From positions 310,001-374,000 of the forward strand of contig NZ_FUYS01000004.1 in the NCBI RefSeq assembly GCF_900168055.1: a stretch of DNA of 64,000 nucleotides, in the 5' to 3' direction. Below the pieces are notes generated by a model. It saw only the letters and a program-made list of their open reading frames with translations. It did no database searches and had not been told where the DNA came from. The position numbers and the translations under genes are program-made. Each line of letters begins with the position of its first letter. Positions within the stretch are counted from its first letter, which is position 1. Of this stretch, positions 44,182 through 53,461 are shown piece by piece. The DNA comes from Parapedobacter luteus. Lineage in GTDB: Bacteria; Bacteroidota; Bacteroidia; Sphingobacteriales; Sphingobacteriaceae.

Positions 44182-45162
44182 CTATTGTCCCAATATCCAA
44201 GCAAAAATCAATGGCGCCACAATCGTCGCATCCGATTCTACAATGAATTTAGGCGTATGGATATCCAATTTACCCCAGGTGATTTTCTCATTGGGCACCG
44301 CACCCGAGTAAGAGCCGTAAGACGTGGTGGAATCCGAAATCTGGCAGAAATAACTCCAGAACGGAATGTTTTCCATCGCCATATCTTGATAGAGCATCGG
44401 TACCACGCAAATAGGAAAATCACCCGCAATGCCGCCACCAATCTGGAAGAAGCCCACGCCTTTCCCTTCGGAATTCTTGATATACCAGTCCGCGAGGTAG
44501 GTCATGTACTCAATGCCGCTTTTCATGGTCGATGCTTTGAGCTCGCCCTTAATCACATACGATGCAAAAATGTTGCCCATGGTGCTGTCTTCCCAGCCGG
44601 GCACCACGATAGGAAGATTTTTTTCGGCGGCGGCCAGCATCCACGAATTTTTGGGATCGATTTCGTAATACTGTTCCAGCACACCACTGTTGAGCATCTT
44701 GTACATAAACTCGTGGGGGAAGTAGCGCTCTCCTGCGTCCTCCGCATCTTTCCATATCTTATGGATGTGCTGCTGGATACGCCGGAACGCTTCCTCTTCC
44801 GGGATGCAGGTATCCGTAACCCGGTTGTAGTGGTTTTCAAGCAACTCCCATTCGTCCTGCGGACTAAGATCGCGGTAATGCGGCACGCGTTTGTAATGCG
44901 AATGCGCTACCAGGTTCATGATATCTTCTTCGAGGTTAGCACCTGTACAGCTGATGATAGCCACTTTATCCTGGCGGATCATCTCGGCCAGCGAAATGCC
45001 CAGCTCCGCCGTGCTCATGGCTCCGGCTAGCGTAATCATCATTTTACCACCCGCGTCAAGGTGGGCCTCATAGCCTTTGGCGGCGTCGACCAGCGCCGCG
45101 GCATTGAAATGCAGATAATTTTTTTCGATAAACTGGGATATAGGACCTTTTGTTGTACTCAT
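44182..45162 (-). CDS. Deoxyhypusine synthase family protein
   Basis: 326 residues, full length for the family. NAD-binding regions are visible (LAGAMSTAELG; SCTGANLEED; QIGGGIAGDFPICVVPML). The catalytic lysine motif WGKLD is at 296-300, with K298 equivalent to the eukaryotic active-site lysine, followed by SDATIVAPLIFAWIL. Eukaryotic and archaeal DHS modify eIF5A; bacteria lack that protein, and some bacterial members are homospermidine synthases. The true product here is therefore uncertain, most likely a polyamine reaction. First gene of a three-gene operon with an unknown protein and rdgB. Confidence 0.92.
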   Translation of the reverse strand: MSTTKGPISQFIEKNYLHFNAAALVDAAKGYEAHLDAGGKMMITLAGAMSTAELGISLAEMIRQDKVAIISCTGANLEEDIMNLVAHSHYKRVPHYRDLSPQDEWELLENHYNRVTDTCIPEEEAFRRIQQHIHKIWKDAEDAGERYFPHEFMYKMLNSGVLEQYYEIDPKNSWMLAAAEKNLPIVVPGWEDSTMGNIFASYVIKGELKASTMKSGIEYMTYLADWYIKNSEGKGVGFFQIGGGIAGDFPICVVPMLYQDMAMENIPFWSYFCQISDSTTSYGSYSGAVPNEKITWGKLDIHTPKFIVESDATIVAPLIFAWILGQ

Positions 45163-45426
45163 TTCTTACACTTAGTTTTTGCATACAAAGGTACGGTTTT
45201 AAGGTCACAGTTCACAGCTTACCAACCCTCGGGGGAAAACGCTCGCCGCCCGGCGCGGCCGCGAACATTGTAAAAATGATAACATGAGCCCATGGTTTTA
45301 GCATTTTACTAAAAATAAACACAAAAAATAGGTAATTATTAACAAACAAAATAAAAATTTGAAAATAATTTAATTATCCGCGAAATAATTACTAATTTAG
45401 CAAATTGAATACGCTAACTAAATAGA
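45163..45426. other. Divergent region between DHS-like gene and gltB
   Basis: 264 bp; the half next to gltB (45300-45426) is very A+T-rich and probably holds the gltB promoter, with TTTG at 45358-45361, but I see no well-spaced TAnnTTTG. On the other strand TACCTTTG ends 23 nt before the DHS-like start. Confidence 0.5.
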
Positions 45427-48400
45427 ATGACTGGTAAATTGAGACAACAGGAGGGGCTTTATCAATCTGATTTTGAGCACGATGCCTGCGGTGTGGGTTT
45501 TATCGCTAACCTCAAAGGCAACAAAACCCATAGGCAAGTAAGGGATGCGTTGACGATGCTGGAAAACATGGAGCATCGCGGCGCATGTGGTTGCGATCCG
45601 GAAAGTGGCGATGGTGCGGGTATCATGATTCAGCTACCCCATGAATTTCTTTGGGAAGAATGCATATCGCTTGGTATCCAATTGAGCGAGCCGGGCTATT
45701 ACGGCACGGGCATGACGTTTTTACCCAAGGAAGCGGAAGCAAACCGCCTGTGCAGGGAAATCATCCAAAGCGCAGCCGAAGAGAGGGGAATGAAATTCCT
45801 CGGTTTCAGGCGCGTTCCTGTCAATGCAGAGGGCATCGGCAGTACCGCATTGAGCGTGGAGCCGGAGATCGTTCAGTTTTTTGTTTCACGGCCGGCAGGG
45901 GTGACAAATACGACGGACTTTGAGCGGAAACTTTTTGTACTGCGGCGCCTTATCGCCAAAAAAGTGAGGGAAACAGAAGCACTCACCGAAGAACCGTACA
46001 TCGCTTCGCTATCTTGCAAAGTGATTATCTATAAAGGCCAATTGACCACCTACCAAGTGGGCACCTATTTCCCTGACCTTACAGACGAACGAGTGGTGTC
46101 TGCATTTGGACTGGTGCACTCCCGTTTTTCTACCAATACGTTCCCTTCGTGGCAATTGGCCCAACCGTTCCGTATGTTGGCGCACAATGGGGAAATCAAT
46201 ACGTTGACCGGAAACTTGAATTGGTTTTATGCCGGGCTACGCTCCCTGTCGTCGCCTTATTTTACGGAAGAGGAAATGCAGATTCTGCTGCCCGTCGTGG
46301 ACGGCCATCAATCGGATTCGGCATGTTTGGACAACGTCGCGGAATTGCTGCTGCATAGCGGACGCAGTATAGCACACGTCATGTTGATGATGGTCCCTGA
46401 GGCATGGGACGGAAATACGCACATGGATCCGCTGAAAAAGGCGTTCTATGAATACCATGCCACATTGATGGAACCTTGGGACGGACCCGCCGCACTTTGC
46501 TTTACGGATGGGACGACCATCGGTGCGATGCTCGACCGGAACGGCTTGCGCCCTTTACGCTTTGCTATTACTTCAGACGATCGGGTGATTGTGGCTTCGG
46601 AGGCCGGCGCACTGCCAATAGACGAGCGCATCATCATTAAAAAAGGCCGTCAGCAACCCGGTAAGATTTTACTTATTGACATGGAGAAGGGCGAAATCCT
46701 TTCTGATGCACAGGTAAAGGACGAGCTTGCCCGCAAACAACCCTACGGCGACTGGCTGAATCAGTACAAGATTCGCATGGAAGAACTTGCTGATCCGCGG
46801 GTGACGTTCACCTACTTGTCCAAGGAATCGGTATTCAAGTATCAGCAGATATTCGGTTACTCGCGTGAGGATGTGGAAGGCATCATTACTCCCATGGCGC
46901 TGGATGGTAAGGAGCCTGTAGGCTCCATGGGTACCGATGTACCATTGGCGGTACTTTCCAACCATCCTCAACACCTATCAAGTTATTTCAAGCAGTTTTT
47001 TGCGCAGGTGACCAATCCACCGATCGACCCGATAAGGGAACGCTTGGTGATGAGCCTCGCCACCTTTATTGGCAATAATGGAAACATCCTCGATGAGGAC
47101 AAGATGCATTGCCATTGTGTAGCCCTCGAACACCCGATACTCACCAGCAAAGAACTCGAAAAGCTCCGTAGTATCGATACCGGCATCTTCCAGGCTAAAA
47201 CCTTACAGTGCTATTTTAATGCCACCGGAGAACCCGGCGCATTGGAAGACGGCCTAAAGCGGCTCTGTCGGTATGCAGAGGATGCCGTACGGGACGGCTT
47301 TGAGGTGATCATCCTCTCCGACCGTGCCATTGATTCACAACATGCGGCCATACCATCACTGTTAGCGGTATCTGCCGTACACCACCACTTGATTAAAACC
47401 GGTCACCGGGGTGCCGTTGGTTTGGTCGTTGAGGGTGGCGATGTATGGGAAGTGCACCACTTTGCTTGCCTGCTTGCGTTTGGTGCCACGGCTGTCAACC
47501 CCTATATGGCGCTTGCGACCATCCGCACGCTTAAAGAACAGAAAATACTGGACACCGAGCTTACATGGCCTCAACTGGCCAAAAATTATGTCAAAGCGGT
47601 ATGCGGGGGATTACTTAAGATTTTCTCTAAAATGGGAATTTCTACCCTCCAGTCTTACCACGGTGCTCAAATTTTTGAAGTACTCGGTATCAACAAAGAT
47701 GTAGTCGACAATTATTTCTGCGGCGCCGTATCTCGAATCGGCGGCTTGGATCTCGATGATATCGCGCGGGAGGTGCTAAGCAAGCATAATCGTGGGTTTA
47801 GCAGCTCACGCAACGCGAAGGAGCTGCTACCCGAGGGTGGCATATACCAATGGAAAAGAAGAGGTGAAGCGCACCTGTTCAACCCCCAAACGGTTCACCT
47901 GCTGCAACAGGCTTGCCGCACGGGTGATTATGAAACCTACAAGAAGTATGCTGCGCTCATCAACAACCAAAAAGAACGCATGTATACCCTGCGTGGGCTG
48001 CTTGACTTTGCGAGGCATCGCACACCGATTTCCATTGATGAAGTCGAACCAGCAGAAAATATCATGAAACGTTTTGCCACGGGTGCCATGTCGTTCGGTT
48101 CCATATCCCATGAAGCACACAGCACCTTAGCCATTGCCATGAACCGCATCGGCGGCAAGAGCAACACCGGTGAAGGCGGAGAGGACGAGATCCGCTACAA
48201 ACCACTGGCCAACGGTGATTCGATGCGGTCGGCCATCAAACAGGTGGCTTCCGGCCGCTTTGGCGTTACATCCAATTACCTAACGCAAGCCGATGAGTTG
48301 CAAATCAAAATGGCACAGGGTGCAAAACCGGGCGAAGGTGGGCAACTACCCGGACACAAGGTGGACGATTGGATTGCCCGGGTGCGGCATTCTACTCCGG

Positions 48401-49941
48401 GCGTCGGACTGATTTCGCCCCCACCCCACCACGATATTTACTCCATCGAGGACTTGGCACAGCTTATCTTTGACCTGAAAAATGCCAACCGGGAAGCGAG
48501 AATAAACGTAAAACTGGTATCAAAGGCCGGCGTAGGCACTATCGCTGCGGGGGTAGCAAAAGCCCACGCCGACGTCATCCTTATTGCAGGATACGATGGC
48601 GGCACCGGCGCTTCGCCCATCAGCTCCATTAAACATGCTGGTCTGCCCTGGGAGTTGGGCCTGGCCGAATCGCACCAGACGCTGGTCAGGAATGGCCTGC
48701 GCAGCCGCGTGGTATTGCAGACGGATGGACAACTTAAAACCGGGCGGGACATCGCTATTGCCACCTTGCTGGGTGCTGAAGAATGGGGAGTAGCTACAGC
48801 TGCGTTGGTAGCCGGTGGCTGCATCATGATGCGCAAATGCCACCTGAATACCTGTCCCGTGGGCGTTGCCACGCAAGATCCCGAATTGCGTAAGCTATTT
48901 ACCGGCAAGCCAGAAGACATCGTCAACCTGTTTAAGTTTCTCGCAGAAGAATTGCGCGAAATCATGGCCGAATTGGGCTTCCGCACCATCAATGAAATGG
49001 TCGGCCGAGCACAGTTTCTCAAAAAACGCGAAAATGTGGATCATTGGAAGATAAACAAACTGGACCTTTCAGGCATCCTCCATGTAGCCCACAGCCAGGC
49101 AGGTGATACCCTATATCAAACCGAACAGCAAGACCACGGGTTGGATATGATACTGGATTGGGGGTTGGTAACCCAAGCCCGTAAAGCATTGGAAAGCAGA
49201 ACTCCGGTCTTTGGTACATTCAACGTAAGGAATACCGACCGGACTATCGGCACGTTGCTTTCCAACGAAGTATCCAAAATATACGGCGGAGAAGGGCTTC
49301 CGGATAATACCATTAATTACAAGTTTACAGGCTCGGCAGGACAGAGTTTCGGTGCCTTTGCGGCAAAGGGGTTGTCATTTGAACTGGAAGGTGAGGCCAA
49401 CGACTACGTGGGCAAAGGGCTTTCAGGCGCACAATTGGCTATCTACCCACCGCCTAGCAACCAGCGGATTGCACATGAAAATATCATCATCGGCAACGTT
49501 GCTCTATATGGGGCCACCTCCGGCCACCTTTTTGTGTGTGGTCAAGCCGGCGAACGCTTTGCCGTGCGCAACTCGGGCGCTACTGCCGTGGTCGAAGGCG
49601 TCGGCGACCACGGGTGTGAATACATGACCGGAGGCCGGGCACTTATCCTGGGCGCTACAGGGCGCAACTTTGCCGCTGGCATGAGCGGGGGCATCGCCTG
49701 GGTCTACGACCTTGAGGGTACTTTCCGGGATAACTGCAATACTGAAATGGTGGATCTTGATCCGCTTGACACCGAAGATGAAACAGCTATCATTGCCCTG
49801 CTCAAACGGCATATTCACCTCACGGAAAGCAAGCGTGCTGCGCATATCCTCCAGAACTGGAAAACTGAGAAGGCTTATTTTATCAAAGTATTCCCCCGGG
49901 AATATAAGAGTGTACTGCGGGCAAAGTTAGTAGAAGCATAA
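45427..49941 (+). CDS. gltB: Glutamate synthase (NADPH), large subunit
   Basis: 1504 residues, normal length. GltB takes glutamine and 2-oxoglutarate to two glutamates. The N-terminal Ntn-hydrolase glutaminase begins after a short propeptide, with nucleophile C21 (HDACGVGFIANLKG). The FMN/synthase domain carries KSNTGEGGEDEIRY and IAGYDGGTGASP, and the [3Fe-4S] cysteines lie in KCHLNTCPVGVATQDPE. The GXGXG beta-helix domain ends the protein (GGRALILGATGRNFAAGMSGG). gltD follows after 21 nt. Confidence 0.98.
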   Translation: MTGKLRQQEGLYQSDFEHDACGVGFIANLKGNKTHRQVRDALTMLENMEHRGACGCDPESGDGAGIMIQLPHEFLWEECISLGIQLSEPGYYGTGMTFLPKEAEANRLCREIIQSAAEERGMKFLGFRRVPVNAEGIGSTALSVEPEIVQFFVSRPAGVTNTTDFERKLFVLRRLIAKKVRETEALTEEPYIASLSCKVIIYKGQLTTYQVGTYFPDLTDERVVSAFGLVHSRFSTNTFPSWQLAQPFRMLAHNGEINTLTGNLNWFYAGLRSLSSPYFTEEEMQILLPVVDGHQSDSACLDNVAELLLHSGRSIAHVMLMMVPEAWDGNTHMDPLKKAFYEYHATLMEPWDGPAALCFTDGTTIGAMLDRNGLRPLRFAITSDDRVIVASEAGALPIDERIIIKKGRQQPGKILLIDMEKGEILSDAQVKDELARKQPYGDWLNQYKIRMEELADPRVTFTYLSKESVFKYQQIFGYSREDVEGIITPMALDGKEPVGSMGTDVPLAVLSNHPQHLSSYFKQFFAQVTNPPIDPIRERLVMSLATFIGNNGNILDEDKMHCHCVALEHPILTSKELEKLRSIDTGIFQAKTLQCYFNATGEPGALEDGLKRLCRYAEDAVRDGFEVIILSDRAIDSQHAAIPSLLAVSAVHHHLIKTGHRGAVGLVVEGGDVWEVHHFACLLAFGATAVNPYMALATIRTLKEQKILDTELTWPQLAKNYVKAVCGGLLKIFSKMGISTLQSYHGAQIFEVLGINKDVVDNYFCGAVSRIGGLDLDDIAREVLSKHNRGFSSSRNAKELLPEGGIYQWKRRGEAHLFNPQTVHLLQQACRTGDYETYKKYAALINNQKERMYTLRGLLDFARHRTPISIDEVEPAENIMKRFATGAMSFGSISHEAHSTLAIAMNRIGGKSNTGEGGEDEIRYKPLANGDSMRSAIKQVASGRFGVTSNYLTQADELQIKMAQGAKPGEGGQLPGHKVDDWIARVRHSTPGVGLISPPPHHDIYSIEDLAQLIFDLKNANREARINVKLVSKAGVGTIAAGVAKAHADVILIAGYDGGTGASPISSIKHAGLPWELGLAESHQTLVRNGLRSRVVLQTDGQLKTGRDIAIATLLGAEEWGVATAALVAGGCIMMRKCHLNTCPVGVATQDPELRKLFTGKPEDIVNLFKFLAEELREIMAELGFRTINEMVGRAQFLKKRENVDHWKINKLDLSGILHVAHSQAGDTLYQTEQQDHGLDMILDWGLVTQARKALESRTPVFGTFNVRNTDRTIGTLLSNEVSKIYGGEGLPDNTINYKFTGSAGQSFGAFAAKGLSFELEGEANDYVGKGLSGAQLAIYPPPSNQRIAHENIIIGNVALYGATSGHLFVCGQAGERFAVRNSGATAVVEGVGDHGCEYMTGGRALILGATGRNFAAGMSGGIAWVYDLEGTFRDNCNTEMVDLDPLDTEDETAIIALLKRHIHLTESKRAAHILQNWKTEKAYFIKVFPREYKSVLRAKLVEA

Positions 49942-49962
49942 ACAACGATACAGACAGAAAAG

Positions 49963-51429
49963 ATGGGAAAACCAACCGGATTTAAGGAATTTGAACGAAC
50001 CCTTCCTAAGAAGGATACGGTCTCAAGCCGGAAGAAAACATACAGCGAATTTGTCCATGCTTACAGCGACGACGAATTGAATAACCAAGCGGCGCGATGC
50101 ATGAATTGCGGCATACCATTCTGCCACTCGGGTTGCCCACTGGGCAATGTCATTCCGGAATTTAACGATGCCGTTTATGATGGCAAATGGGAAGAAGCGT
50201 ACCGGATATTGGCGTCCACCAATAACTTCCCCGAGTTTACGGGAAGGATATGCCCGGCCCCCTGTGAGTCCGCCTGTGTACTAGGCATCAATCGTTCGCC
50301 CGTAGCCATCGAGGAAATTGAAAAACACATTATCGAAATCGCTTTCAAACGCGAATTTGTGAAAGCGCGCCCCACACACCTGAAAACCGGCAAACGCGTC
50401 GCTATAGTTGGAAGTGGGCCCGCTGGCCTTGCGGCCGCGGCACAATTGATCAAGGTGGGCCACGAAGTGACGGTGTATGAACGCGACGACAAACCCGGAG
50501 GGTTGCTCCGCTACGGTATCCCTGATTTCAAGCTTGAAAAATGGGTCATTGACCGCCGGATAAAAATCATGGAGGAGGAAGGCGTCGTCTTCCGTTGCAA
50601 TGCAGAGGTGGGCAAAGACGTGCCTGCCAGCGAGCTCCAGGCCTTTGACGCGATTGTCTTAACCGGAGGTTCGACCATCCCGCGAAACCTTAATATCCCG
50701 GGAAGGGAATTGAAAGGGGTGCATTTTGCCATGGAGTTCCTAAAACAACAGAATAAGCGTGTAGGCAATTCGTCGTTTACAGAAGAAGATATTTTGGCAA
50801 CCGGCAAACACGTGCTGGTCATCGGCGGCGGCGATACCGGCTCGGATTGCGTAGGCACATCCAACCGGCATAAGGCCAAGTCGGTTACCCAATTTGAGCT
50901 GATGCCCCAGCCGCCAAAAAGCCGCACAGAAGCCATGCCCTGGCCTACATATCCCATGCTCCTCAAGACTACTACGTCGCATGAAGAAGGCTGTGATCGC
51001 TTCTGGAGCATCAGTACTAAGGAATTTATCGGCGACGAAAAGGGTAATGTCAAAAGCGCACGCGTAGTCGACTTGGCATGGGAATGCGACCACCTGGGAC
51101 GTCCGGTGAAGTTTACAGAGGTAGCCGGTTCAGAACGGGAAATCCCGTGCGAGCTTGCTTTACTGGCCATGGGCTTCCTGCACCCCCAGCACGAGGGGCT
51201 GCTCCAACAATTGGAGGTGGAGCTGGATGAGCGCGGCAACGTACGCGCACAAGAAGGAGCATATAAAACATCCGCTGAACGCGTTTTTGTCGCAGGCGAC
51301 ATGCGCCGCGGCCAATCACTCGTCGTATGGGCCATCTCCGAAGGCCGTGAGTGTGCACGCAAGGTAGACGAGTACCTGATGGGATACTCCGAATTGGAAA
51401 GTAAGGATACCGTATTTGATTATGCTTAA
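49963..51429 (+). CDS. gltD: Glutamate synthase, small subunit
   Basis: 488 residues. The N-terminal Fe-S region has CMNCGIPFCHSGCPLGN and CPAPCESACVLG. The FAD site VAIVGSGPAGLAAAAQL and the NADPH site VIGGGDTGSDCVG follow, ending with VFVAGDMRRGQSLVVWAISEGR. GltD passes NADPH electrons to GltB. Its TAA overlaps the stop of the convergent DMT transporter gene (shared TTAA). Confidence 0.97.
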   Translation: MGKPTGFKEFERTLPKKDTVSSRKKTYSEFVHAYSDDELNNQAARCMNCGIPFCHSGCPLGNVIPEFNDAVYDGKWEEAYRILASTNNFPEFTGRICPAPCESACVLGINRSPVAIEEIEKHIIEIAFKREFVKARPTHLKTGKRVAIVGSGPAGLAAAAQLIKVGHEVTVYERDDKPGGLLRYGIPDFKLEKWVIDRRIKIMEEEGVVFRCNAEVGKDVPASELQAFDAIVLTGGSTIPRNLNIPGRELKGVHFAMEFLKQQNKRVGNSSFTEEDILATGKHVLVIGGGDTGSDCVGTSNRHKAKSVTQFELMPQPPKSRTEAMPWPTYPMLLKTTTSHEEGCDRFWSISTKEFIGDEKGNVKSARVVDLAWECDHLGRPVKFTEVAGSEREIPCELALLAMGFLHPQHEGLLQQLEVELDERGNVRAQEGAYKTSAERVFVAGDMRRGQSLVVWAISEGRECARKVDEYLMGYSELESKDTVFDYA

Positions 51430-52343
51430 GCGTTGGGCTTAATCCGAAGTTGGGCTTTCCGTTTCGCCACTTGGTACTTCATCATTGGATAAACGAAAAC
51501 CGATCCCAAAATAATGATCGCGCCGGCATAAAAACCGGCGCTCATTTTTTCGCTTTGGCCAAAGAATAGCCAGGCTAACAGGATACCATAAATGGGCTCT
51601 AAATTACTGGCGAGTGCGACACGGAAAGCGCTGATTTCTTTCATCACCGATACCGCAGCGACGTATGCCCCCGAGGTGCACACGATTCCTAACAAAAGCA
51701 AGTACCCCACGTCTTTGCCTGTGGCTTTCAGTCCGTGATGGAAACCACCGGTTATCAGCATAAACAAAGAAATCCATAGCCAGGCTCCCAGCATTTCGTA
51801 AAAACTGATTACTGTCGCTTCATTTCTCTTTATCAGCTTAGAATTGATAGTACCGAACAATGCTGCCGCCAAGGCCGCCAGTAAGCCTAAAACGATACCT
51901 TTCACATATTGCCCCTCAAACTTAAAGATAAGGTAGATACCAACGATGATGAGCAATCCTACAAGCACTTCCATTTTTGAAGTACGGCGCTTATAAAACA
52001 AGGGTTCGATAAACGCCGTAAACAATGTCACCGATGACAGGCATACCAAGGTGACCGACACCGTAGATACTTTGATGGATTCGAAAAAAAGTATCCAATG
52101 CAGCCCCACCAATCCGCCGGTTAGGAAAAACTGGATAAGCTCCTTCCGCCCCACGGCGAAAGATTGCCGCTTACACCAAAAATAGATGGCCAATGAAACA
52201 AACGCAATCAGTACCCGATACCATACCAGATGGACAGCAGCTATGGAAATCAGGTTGCCCAATATACCGGTAAACCCCCATACGATGACGGTCAGGTGCA
52301 AGATAAACAGGTTGCGGTTGATGGTCAGTTTGCCCATGGTCAT
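51426..52343 (-). CDS. DMT-superfamily (EamA) transporter
   Basis: 305 residues with ten hydrophobic helices in two EamA repeats (first from HLTVIVWGFTGILGNLI, second around LGLLAALAAALFGTINSKLI). EamA proteins export metabolites, often amino acids or drugs; the substrate cannot be read. An ATG six bases later (52337) is an alternative start. It follows the LptF/G gene by 14 nt and is probably the last gene of the tgt operon. Confidence 0.92.
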   Translation of the reverse strand: MTMGKLTINRNLFILHLTVIVWGFTGILGNLISIAAVHLVWYRVLIAFVSLAIYFWCKRQSFAVGRKELIQFFLTGGLVGLHWILFFESIKVSTVSVTLVCLSSVTLFTAFIEPLFYKRRTSKMEVLVGLLIIVGIYLIFKFEGQYVKGIVLGLLAALAAALFGTINSKLIKRNEATVISFYEMLGAWLWISLFMLITGGFHHGLKATGKDVGYLLLLGIVCTSGAYVAAVSVMKEISAFRVALASNLEPIYGILLAWLFFGQSEKMSAGFYAGAIIILGSVFVYPMMKYQVAKRKAQLRIKPNA

Positions 52344-52357
52344 TCGGCTGTGTCGTA

Positions 52358-53458
52358 TTACTTCGGCGCTTTGTATAGAAGATAAAACGCCAGTGCTCCG
52401 AAGATTAAGTTGGGGATAAAAACAGCAATGATAGGTGGCAATCCGCCTTTTAGCGAAAACATGGTAGAAAACTGGATGAACACAATGTAAGTGAAACTCA
52501 GTCCGATGCCAATCCCCAGACTTAGCCCTATCCCTCCCCTCACTTTCTTCGACGACAGGGCGACCCCCATCAGGGTCAATACATAGGCGGCCAGCGGCGT
52601 CACAAATCGCTTGTATTTTTCCAACAGCAAATCGGTCATCATGCCCGTACCCCTGATTTTTTCTTTTTCGATCCGATCATTCAGCTCCGTCATGTTCATT
52701 GCGGTAAAGATGTTATCGTACACTTCGAAGTCGCGCGGTGTCATGTCGAGCAGCGTATCCATGCTTGTGCCCTTGATCATAGCTTCATCCAAAGAATCAA
52801 TGACACGGATTGAATAATTCTCGATGCGCCAATTATTCTTTACCGAATCCCACGTGATGCGGTCGGCCATCAGCTTCTCCTTCAGCTCCCCCGCTTCAAA
52901 TTTCTCGAGTACGAAATTGTACCCTACTTTCCGGTTATTATCAAAATTATCGATATAAACATAGCTGTTATCGTCAATCTGCATGTGGGTTGAGCTCTTG
53001 GTATTGTTTTCCACAGGCTTTACATAGATGCGTTCGAACCCCACCTTCAGCTTATTCGTGCGCGGGATGATGTACACGCTAAAGACAAAATTAAGCCCAA
53101 AAATAATGGTTGCCGCTATCATGTAAGGCCTAATAAACCGGTTGAAACTCATACCGCCGCTTAAAATCGGCACAATTTCCGTTTGATCAGCCATCTTTGC
53201 TGTGAAGAAAATCACCGCAATAAAATTGATTAACGGCGAAAGCATGTTTAAATAAAACGGTACAAAACCAGCATAATATTCAAACACAATTTTGGAGAGC
53301 GGTGCCTTGTATTTCATGAAATCATCCAAGCGTTCGGAAATATCGAACACTACGGCAACTACCGTAAAGATGCCCATGGTAAAAACAAAGGTAGTCAGGT
53401 ACTTCCTGATGATATATCTGTCGATAATGTTAAACGACGACCGCAACCATTTCACCAT
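52358..53458 (-). CDS. LptF/LptG-family permease of the LPS exporter
   Basis: 366 residues. N-terminal helices follow the YjgP/YjgQ signature (IIDRYIIRKYLTTFVFTMGIFTVVAVVFDISERLDDF), with a periplasmic beta-jellyroll (about 130-265) and C-terminal helices (VTPLAAYVLTLMGVALSSKK). Together with LptB2C it extracts LPS from the inner membrane. In Bacteroidota this gene often follows tgt, as here (3-nt gap). Whether it plays the F or G role is not clear. Confidence 0.94.
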   Translation of the reverse strand: MVKWLRSSFNIIDRYIIRKYLTTFVFTMGIFTVVAVVFDISERLDDFMKYKAPLSKIVFEYYAGFVPFYLNMLSPLINFIAVIFFTAKMADQTEIVPILSGGMSFNRFIRPYMIAATIIFGLNFVFSVYIIPRTNKLKVGFERIYVKPVENNTKSSTHMQIDDNSYVYIDNFDNNRKVGYNFVLEKFEAGELKEKLMADRITWDSVKNNWRIENYSIRVIDSLDEAMIKGTSMDTLLDMTPRDFEVYDNIFTAMNMTELNDRIEKEKIRGTGMMTDLLLEKYKRFVTPLAAYVLTLMGVALSSKKVRGGIGLSLGIGIGLSFTYIVFIQFSTMFSLKGGLPPIIAVFIPNLIFGALAFYLLYKAPK

Positions 53459-53461
53459 TCG

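Noticed and set aside
44164-45030. 288-codon rightward frame antisense to the deoxyhypusine-synthase-like gene
   Set aside because: The minus strand encodes a full family protein with catalytic motif; the plus-strand product shows no recognisable domain.
48438-49022. 194-codon leftward frame inside gltB
   Set aside because: Antisense to the conserved FMN domain of glutamate synthase; no independent motif or promoter.
50511-51362. 283-codon leftward frame inside gltD
   Set aside because: Antisense to the conserved FAD/NADPH domains; product rich in Ser/Arg without structure, typical of a shadow frame.
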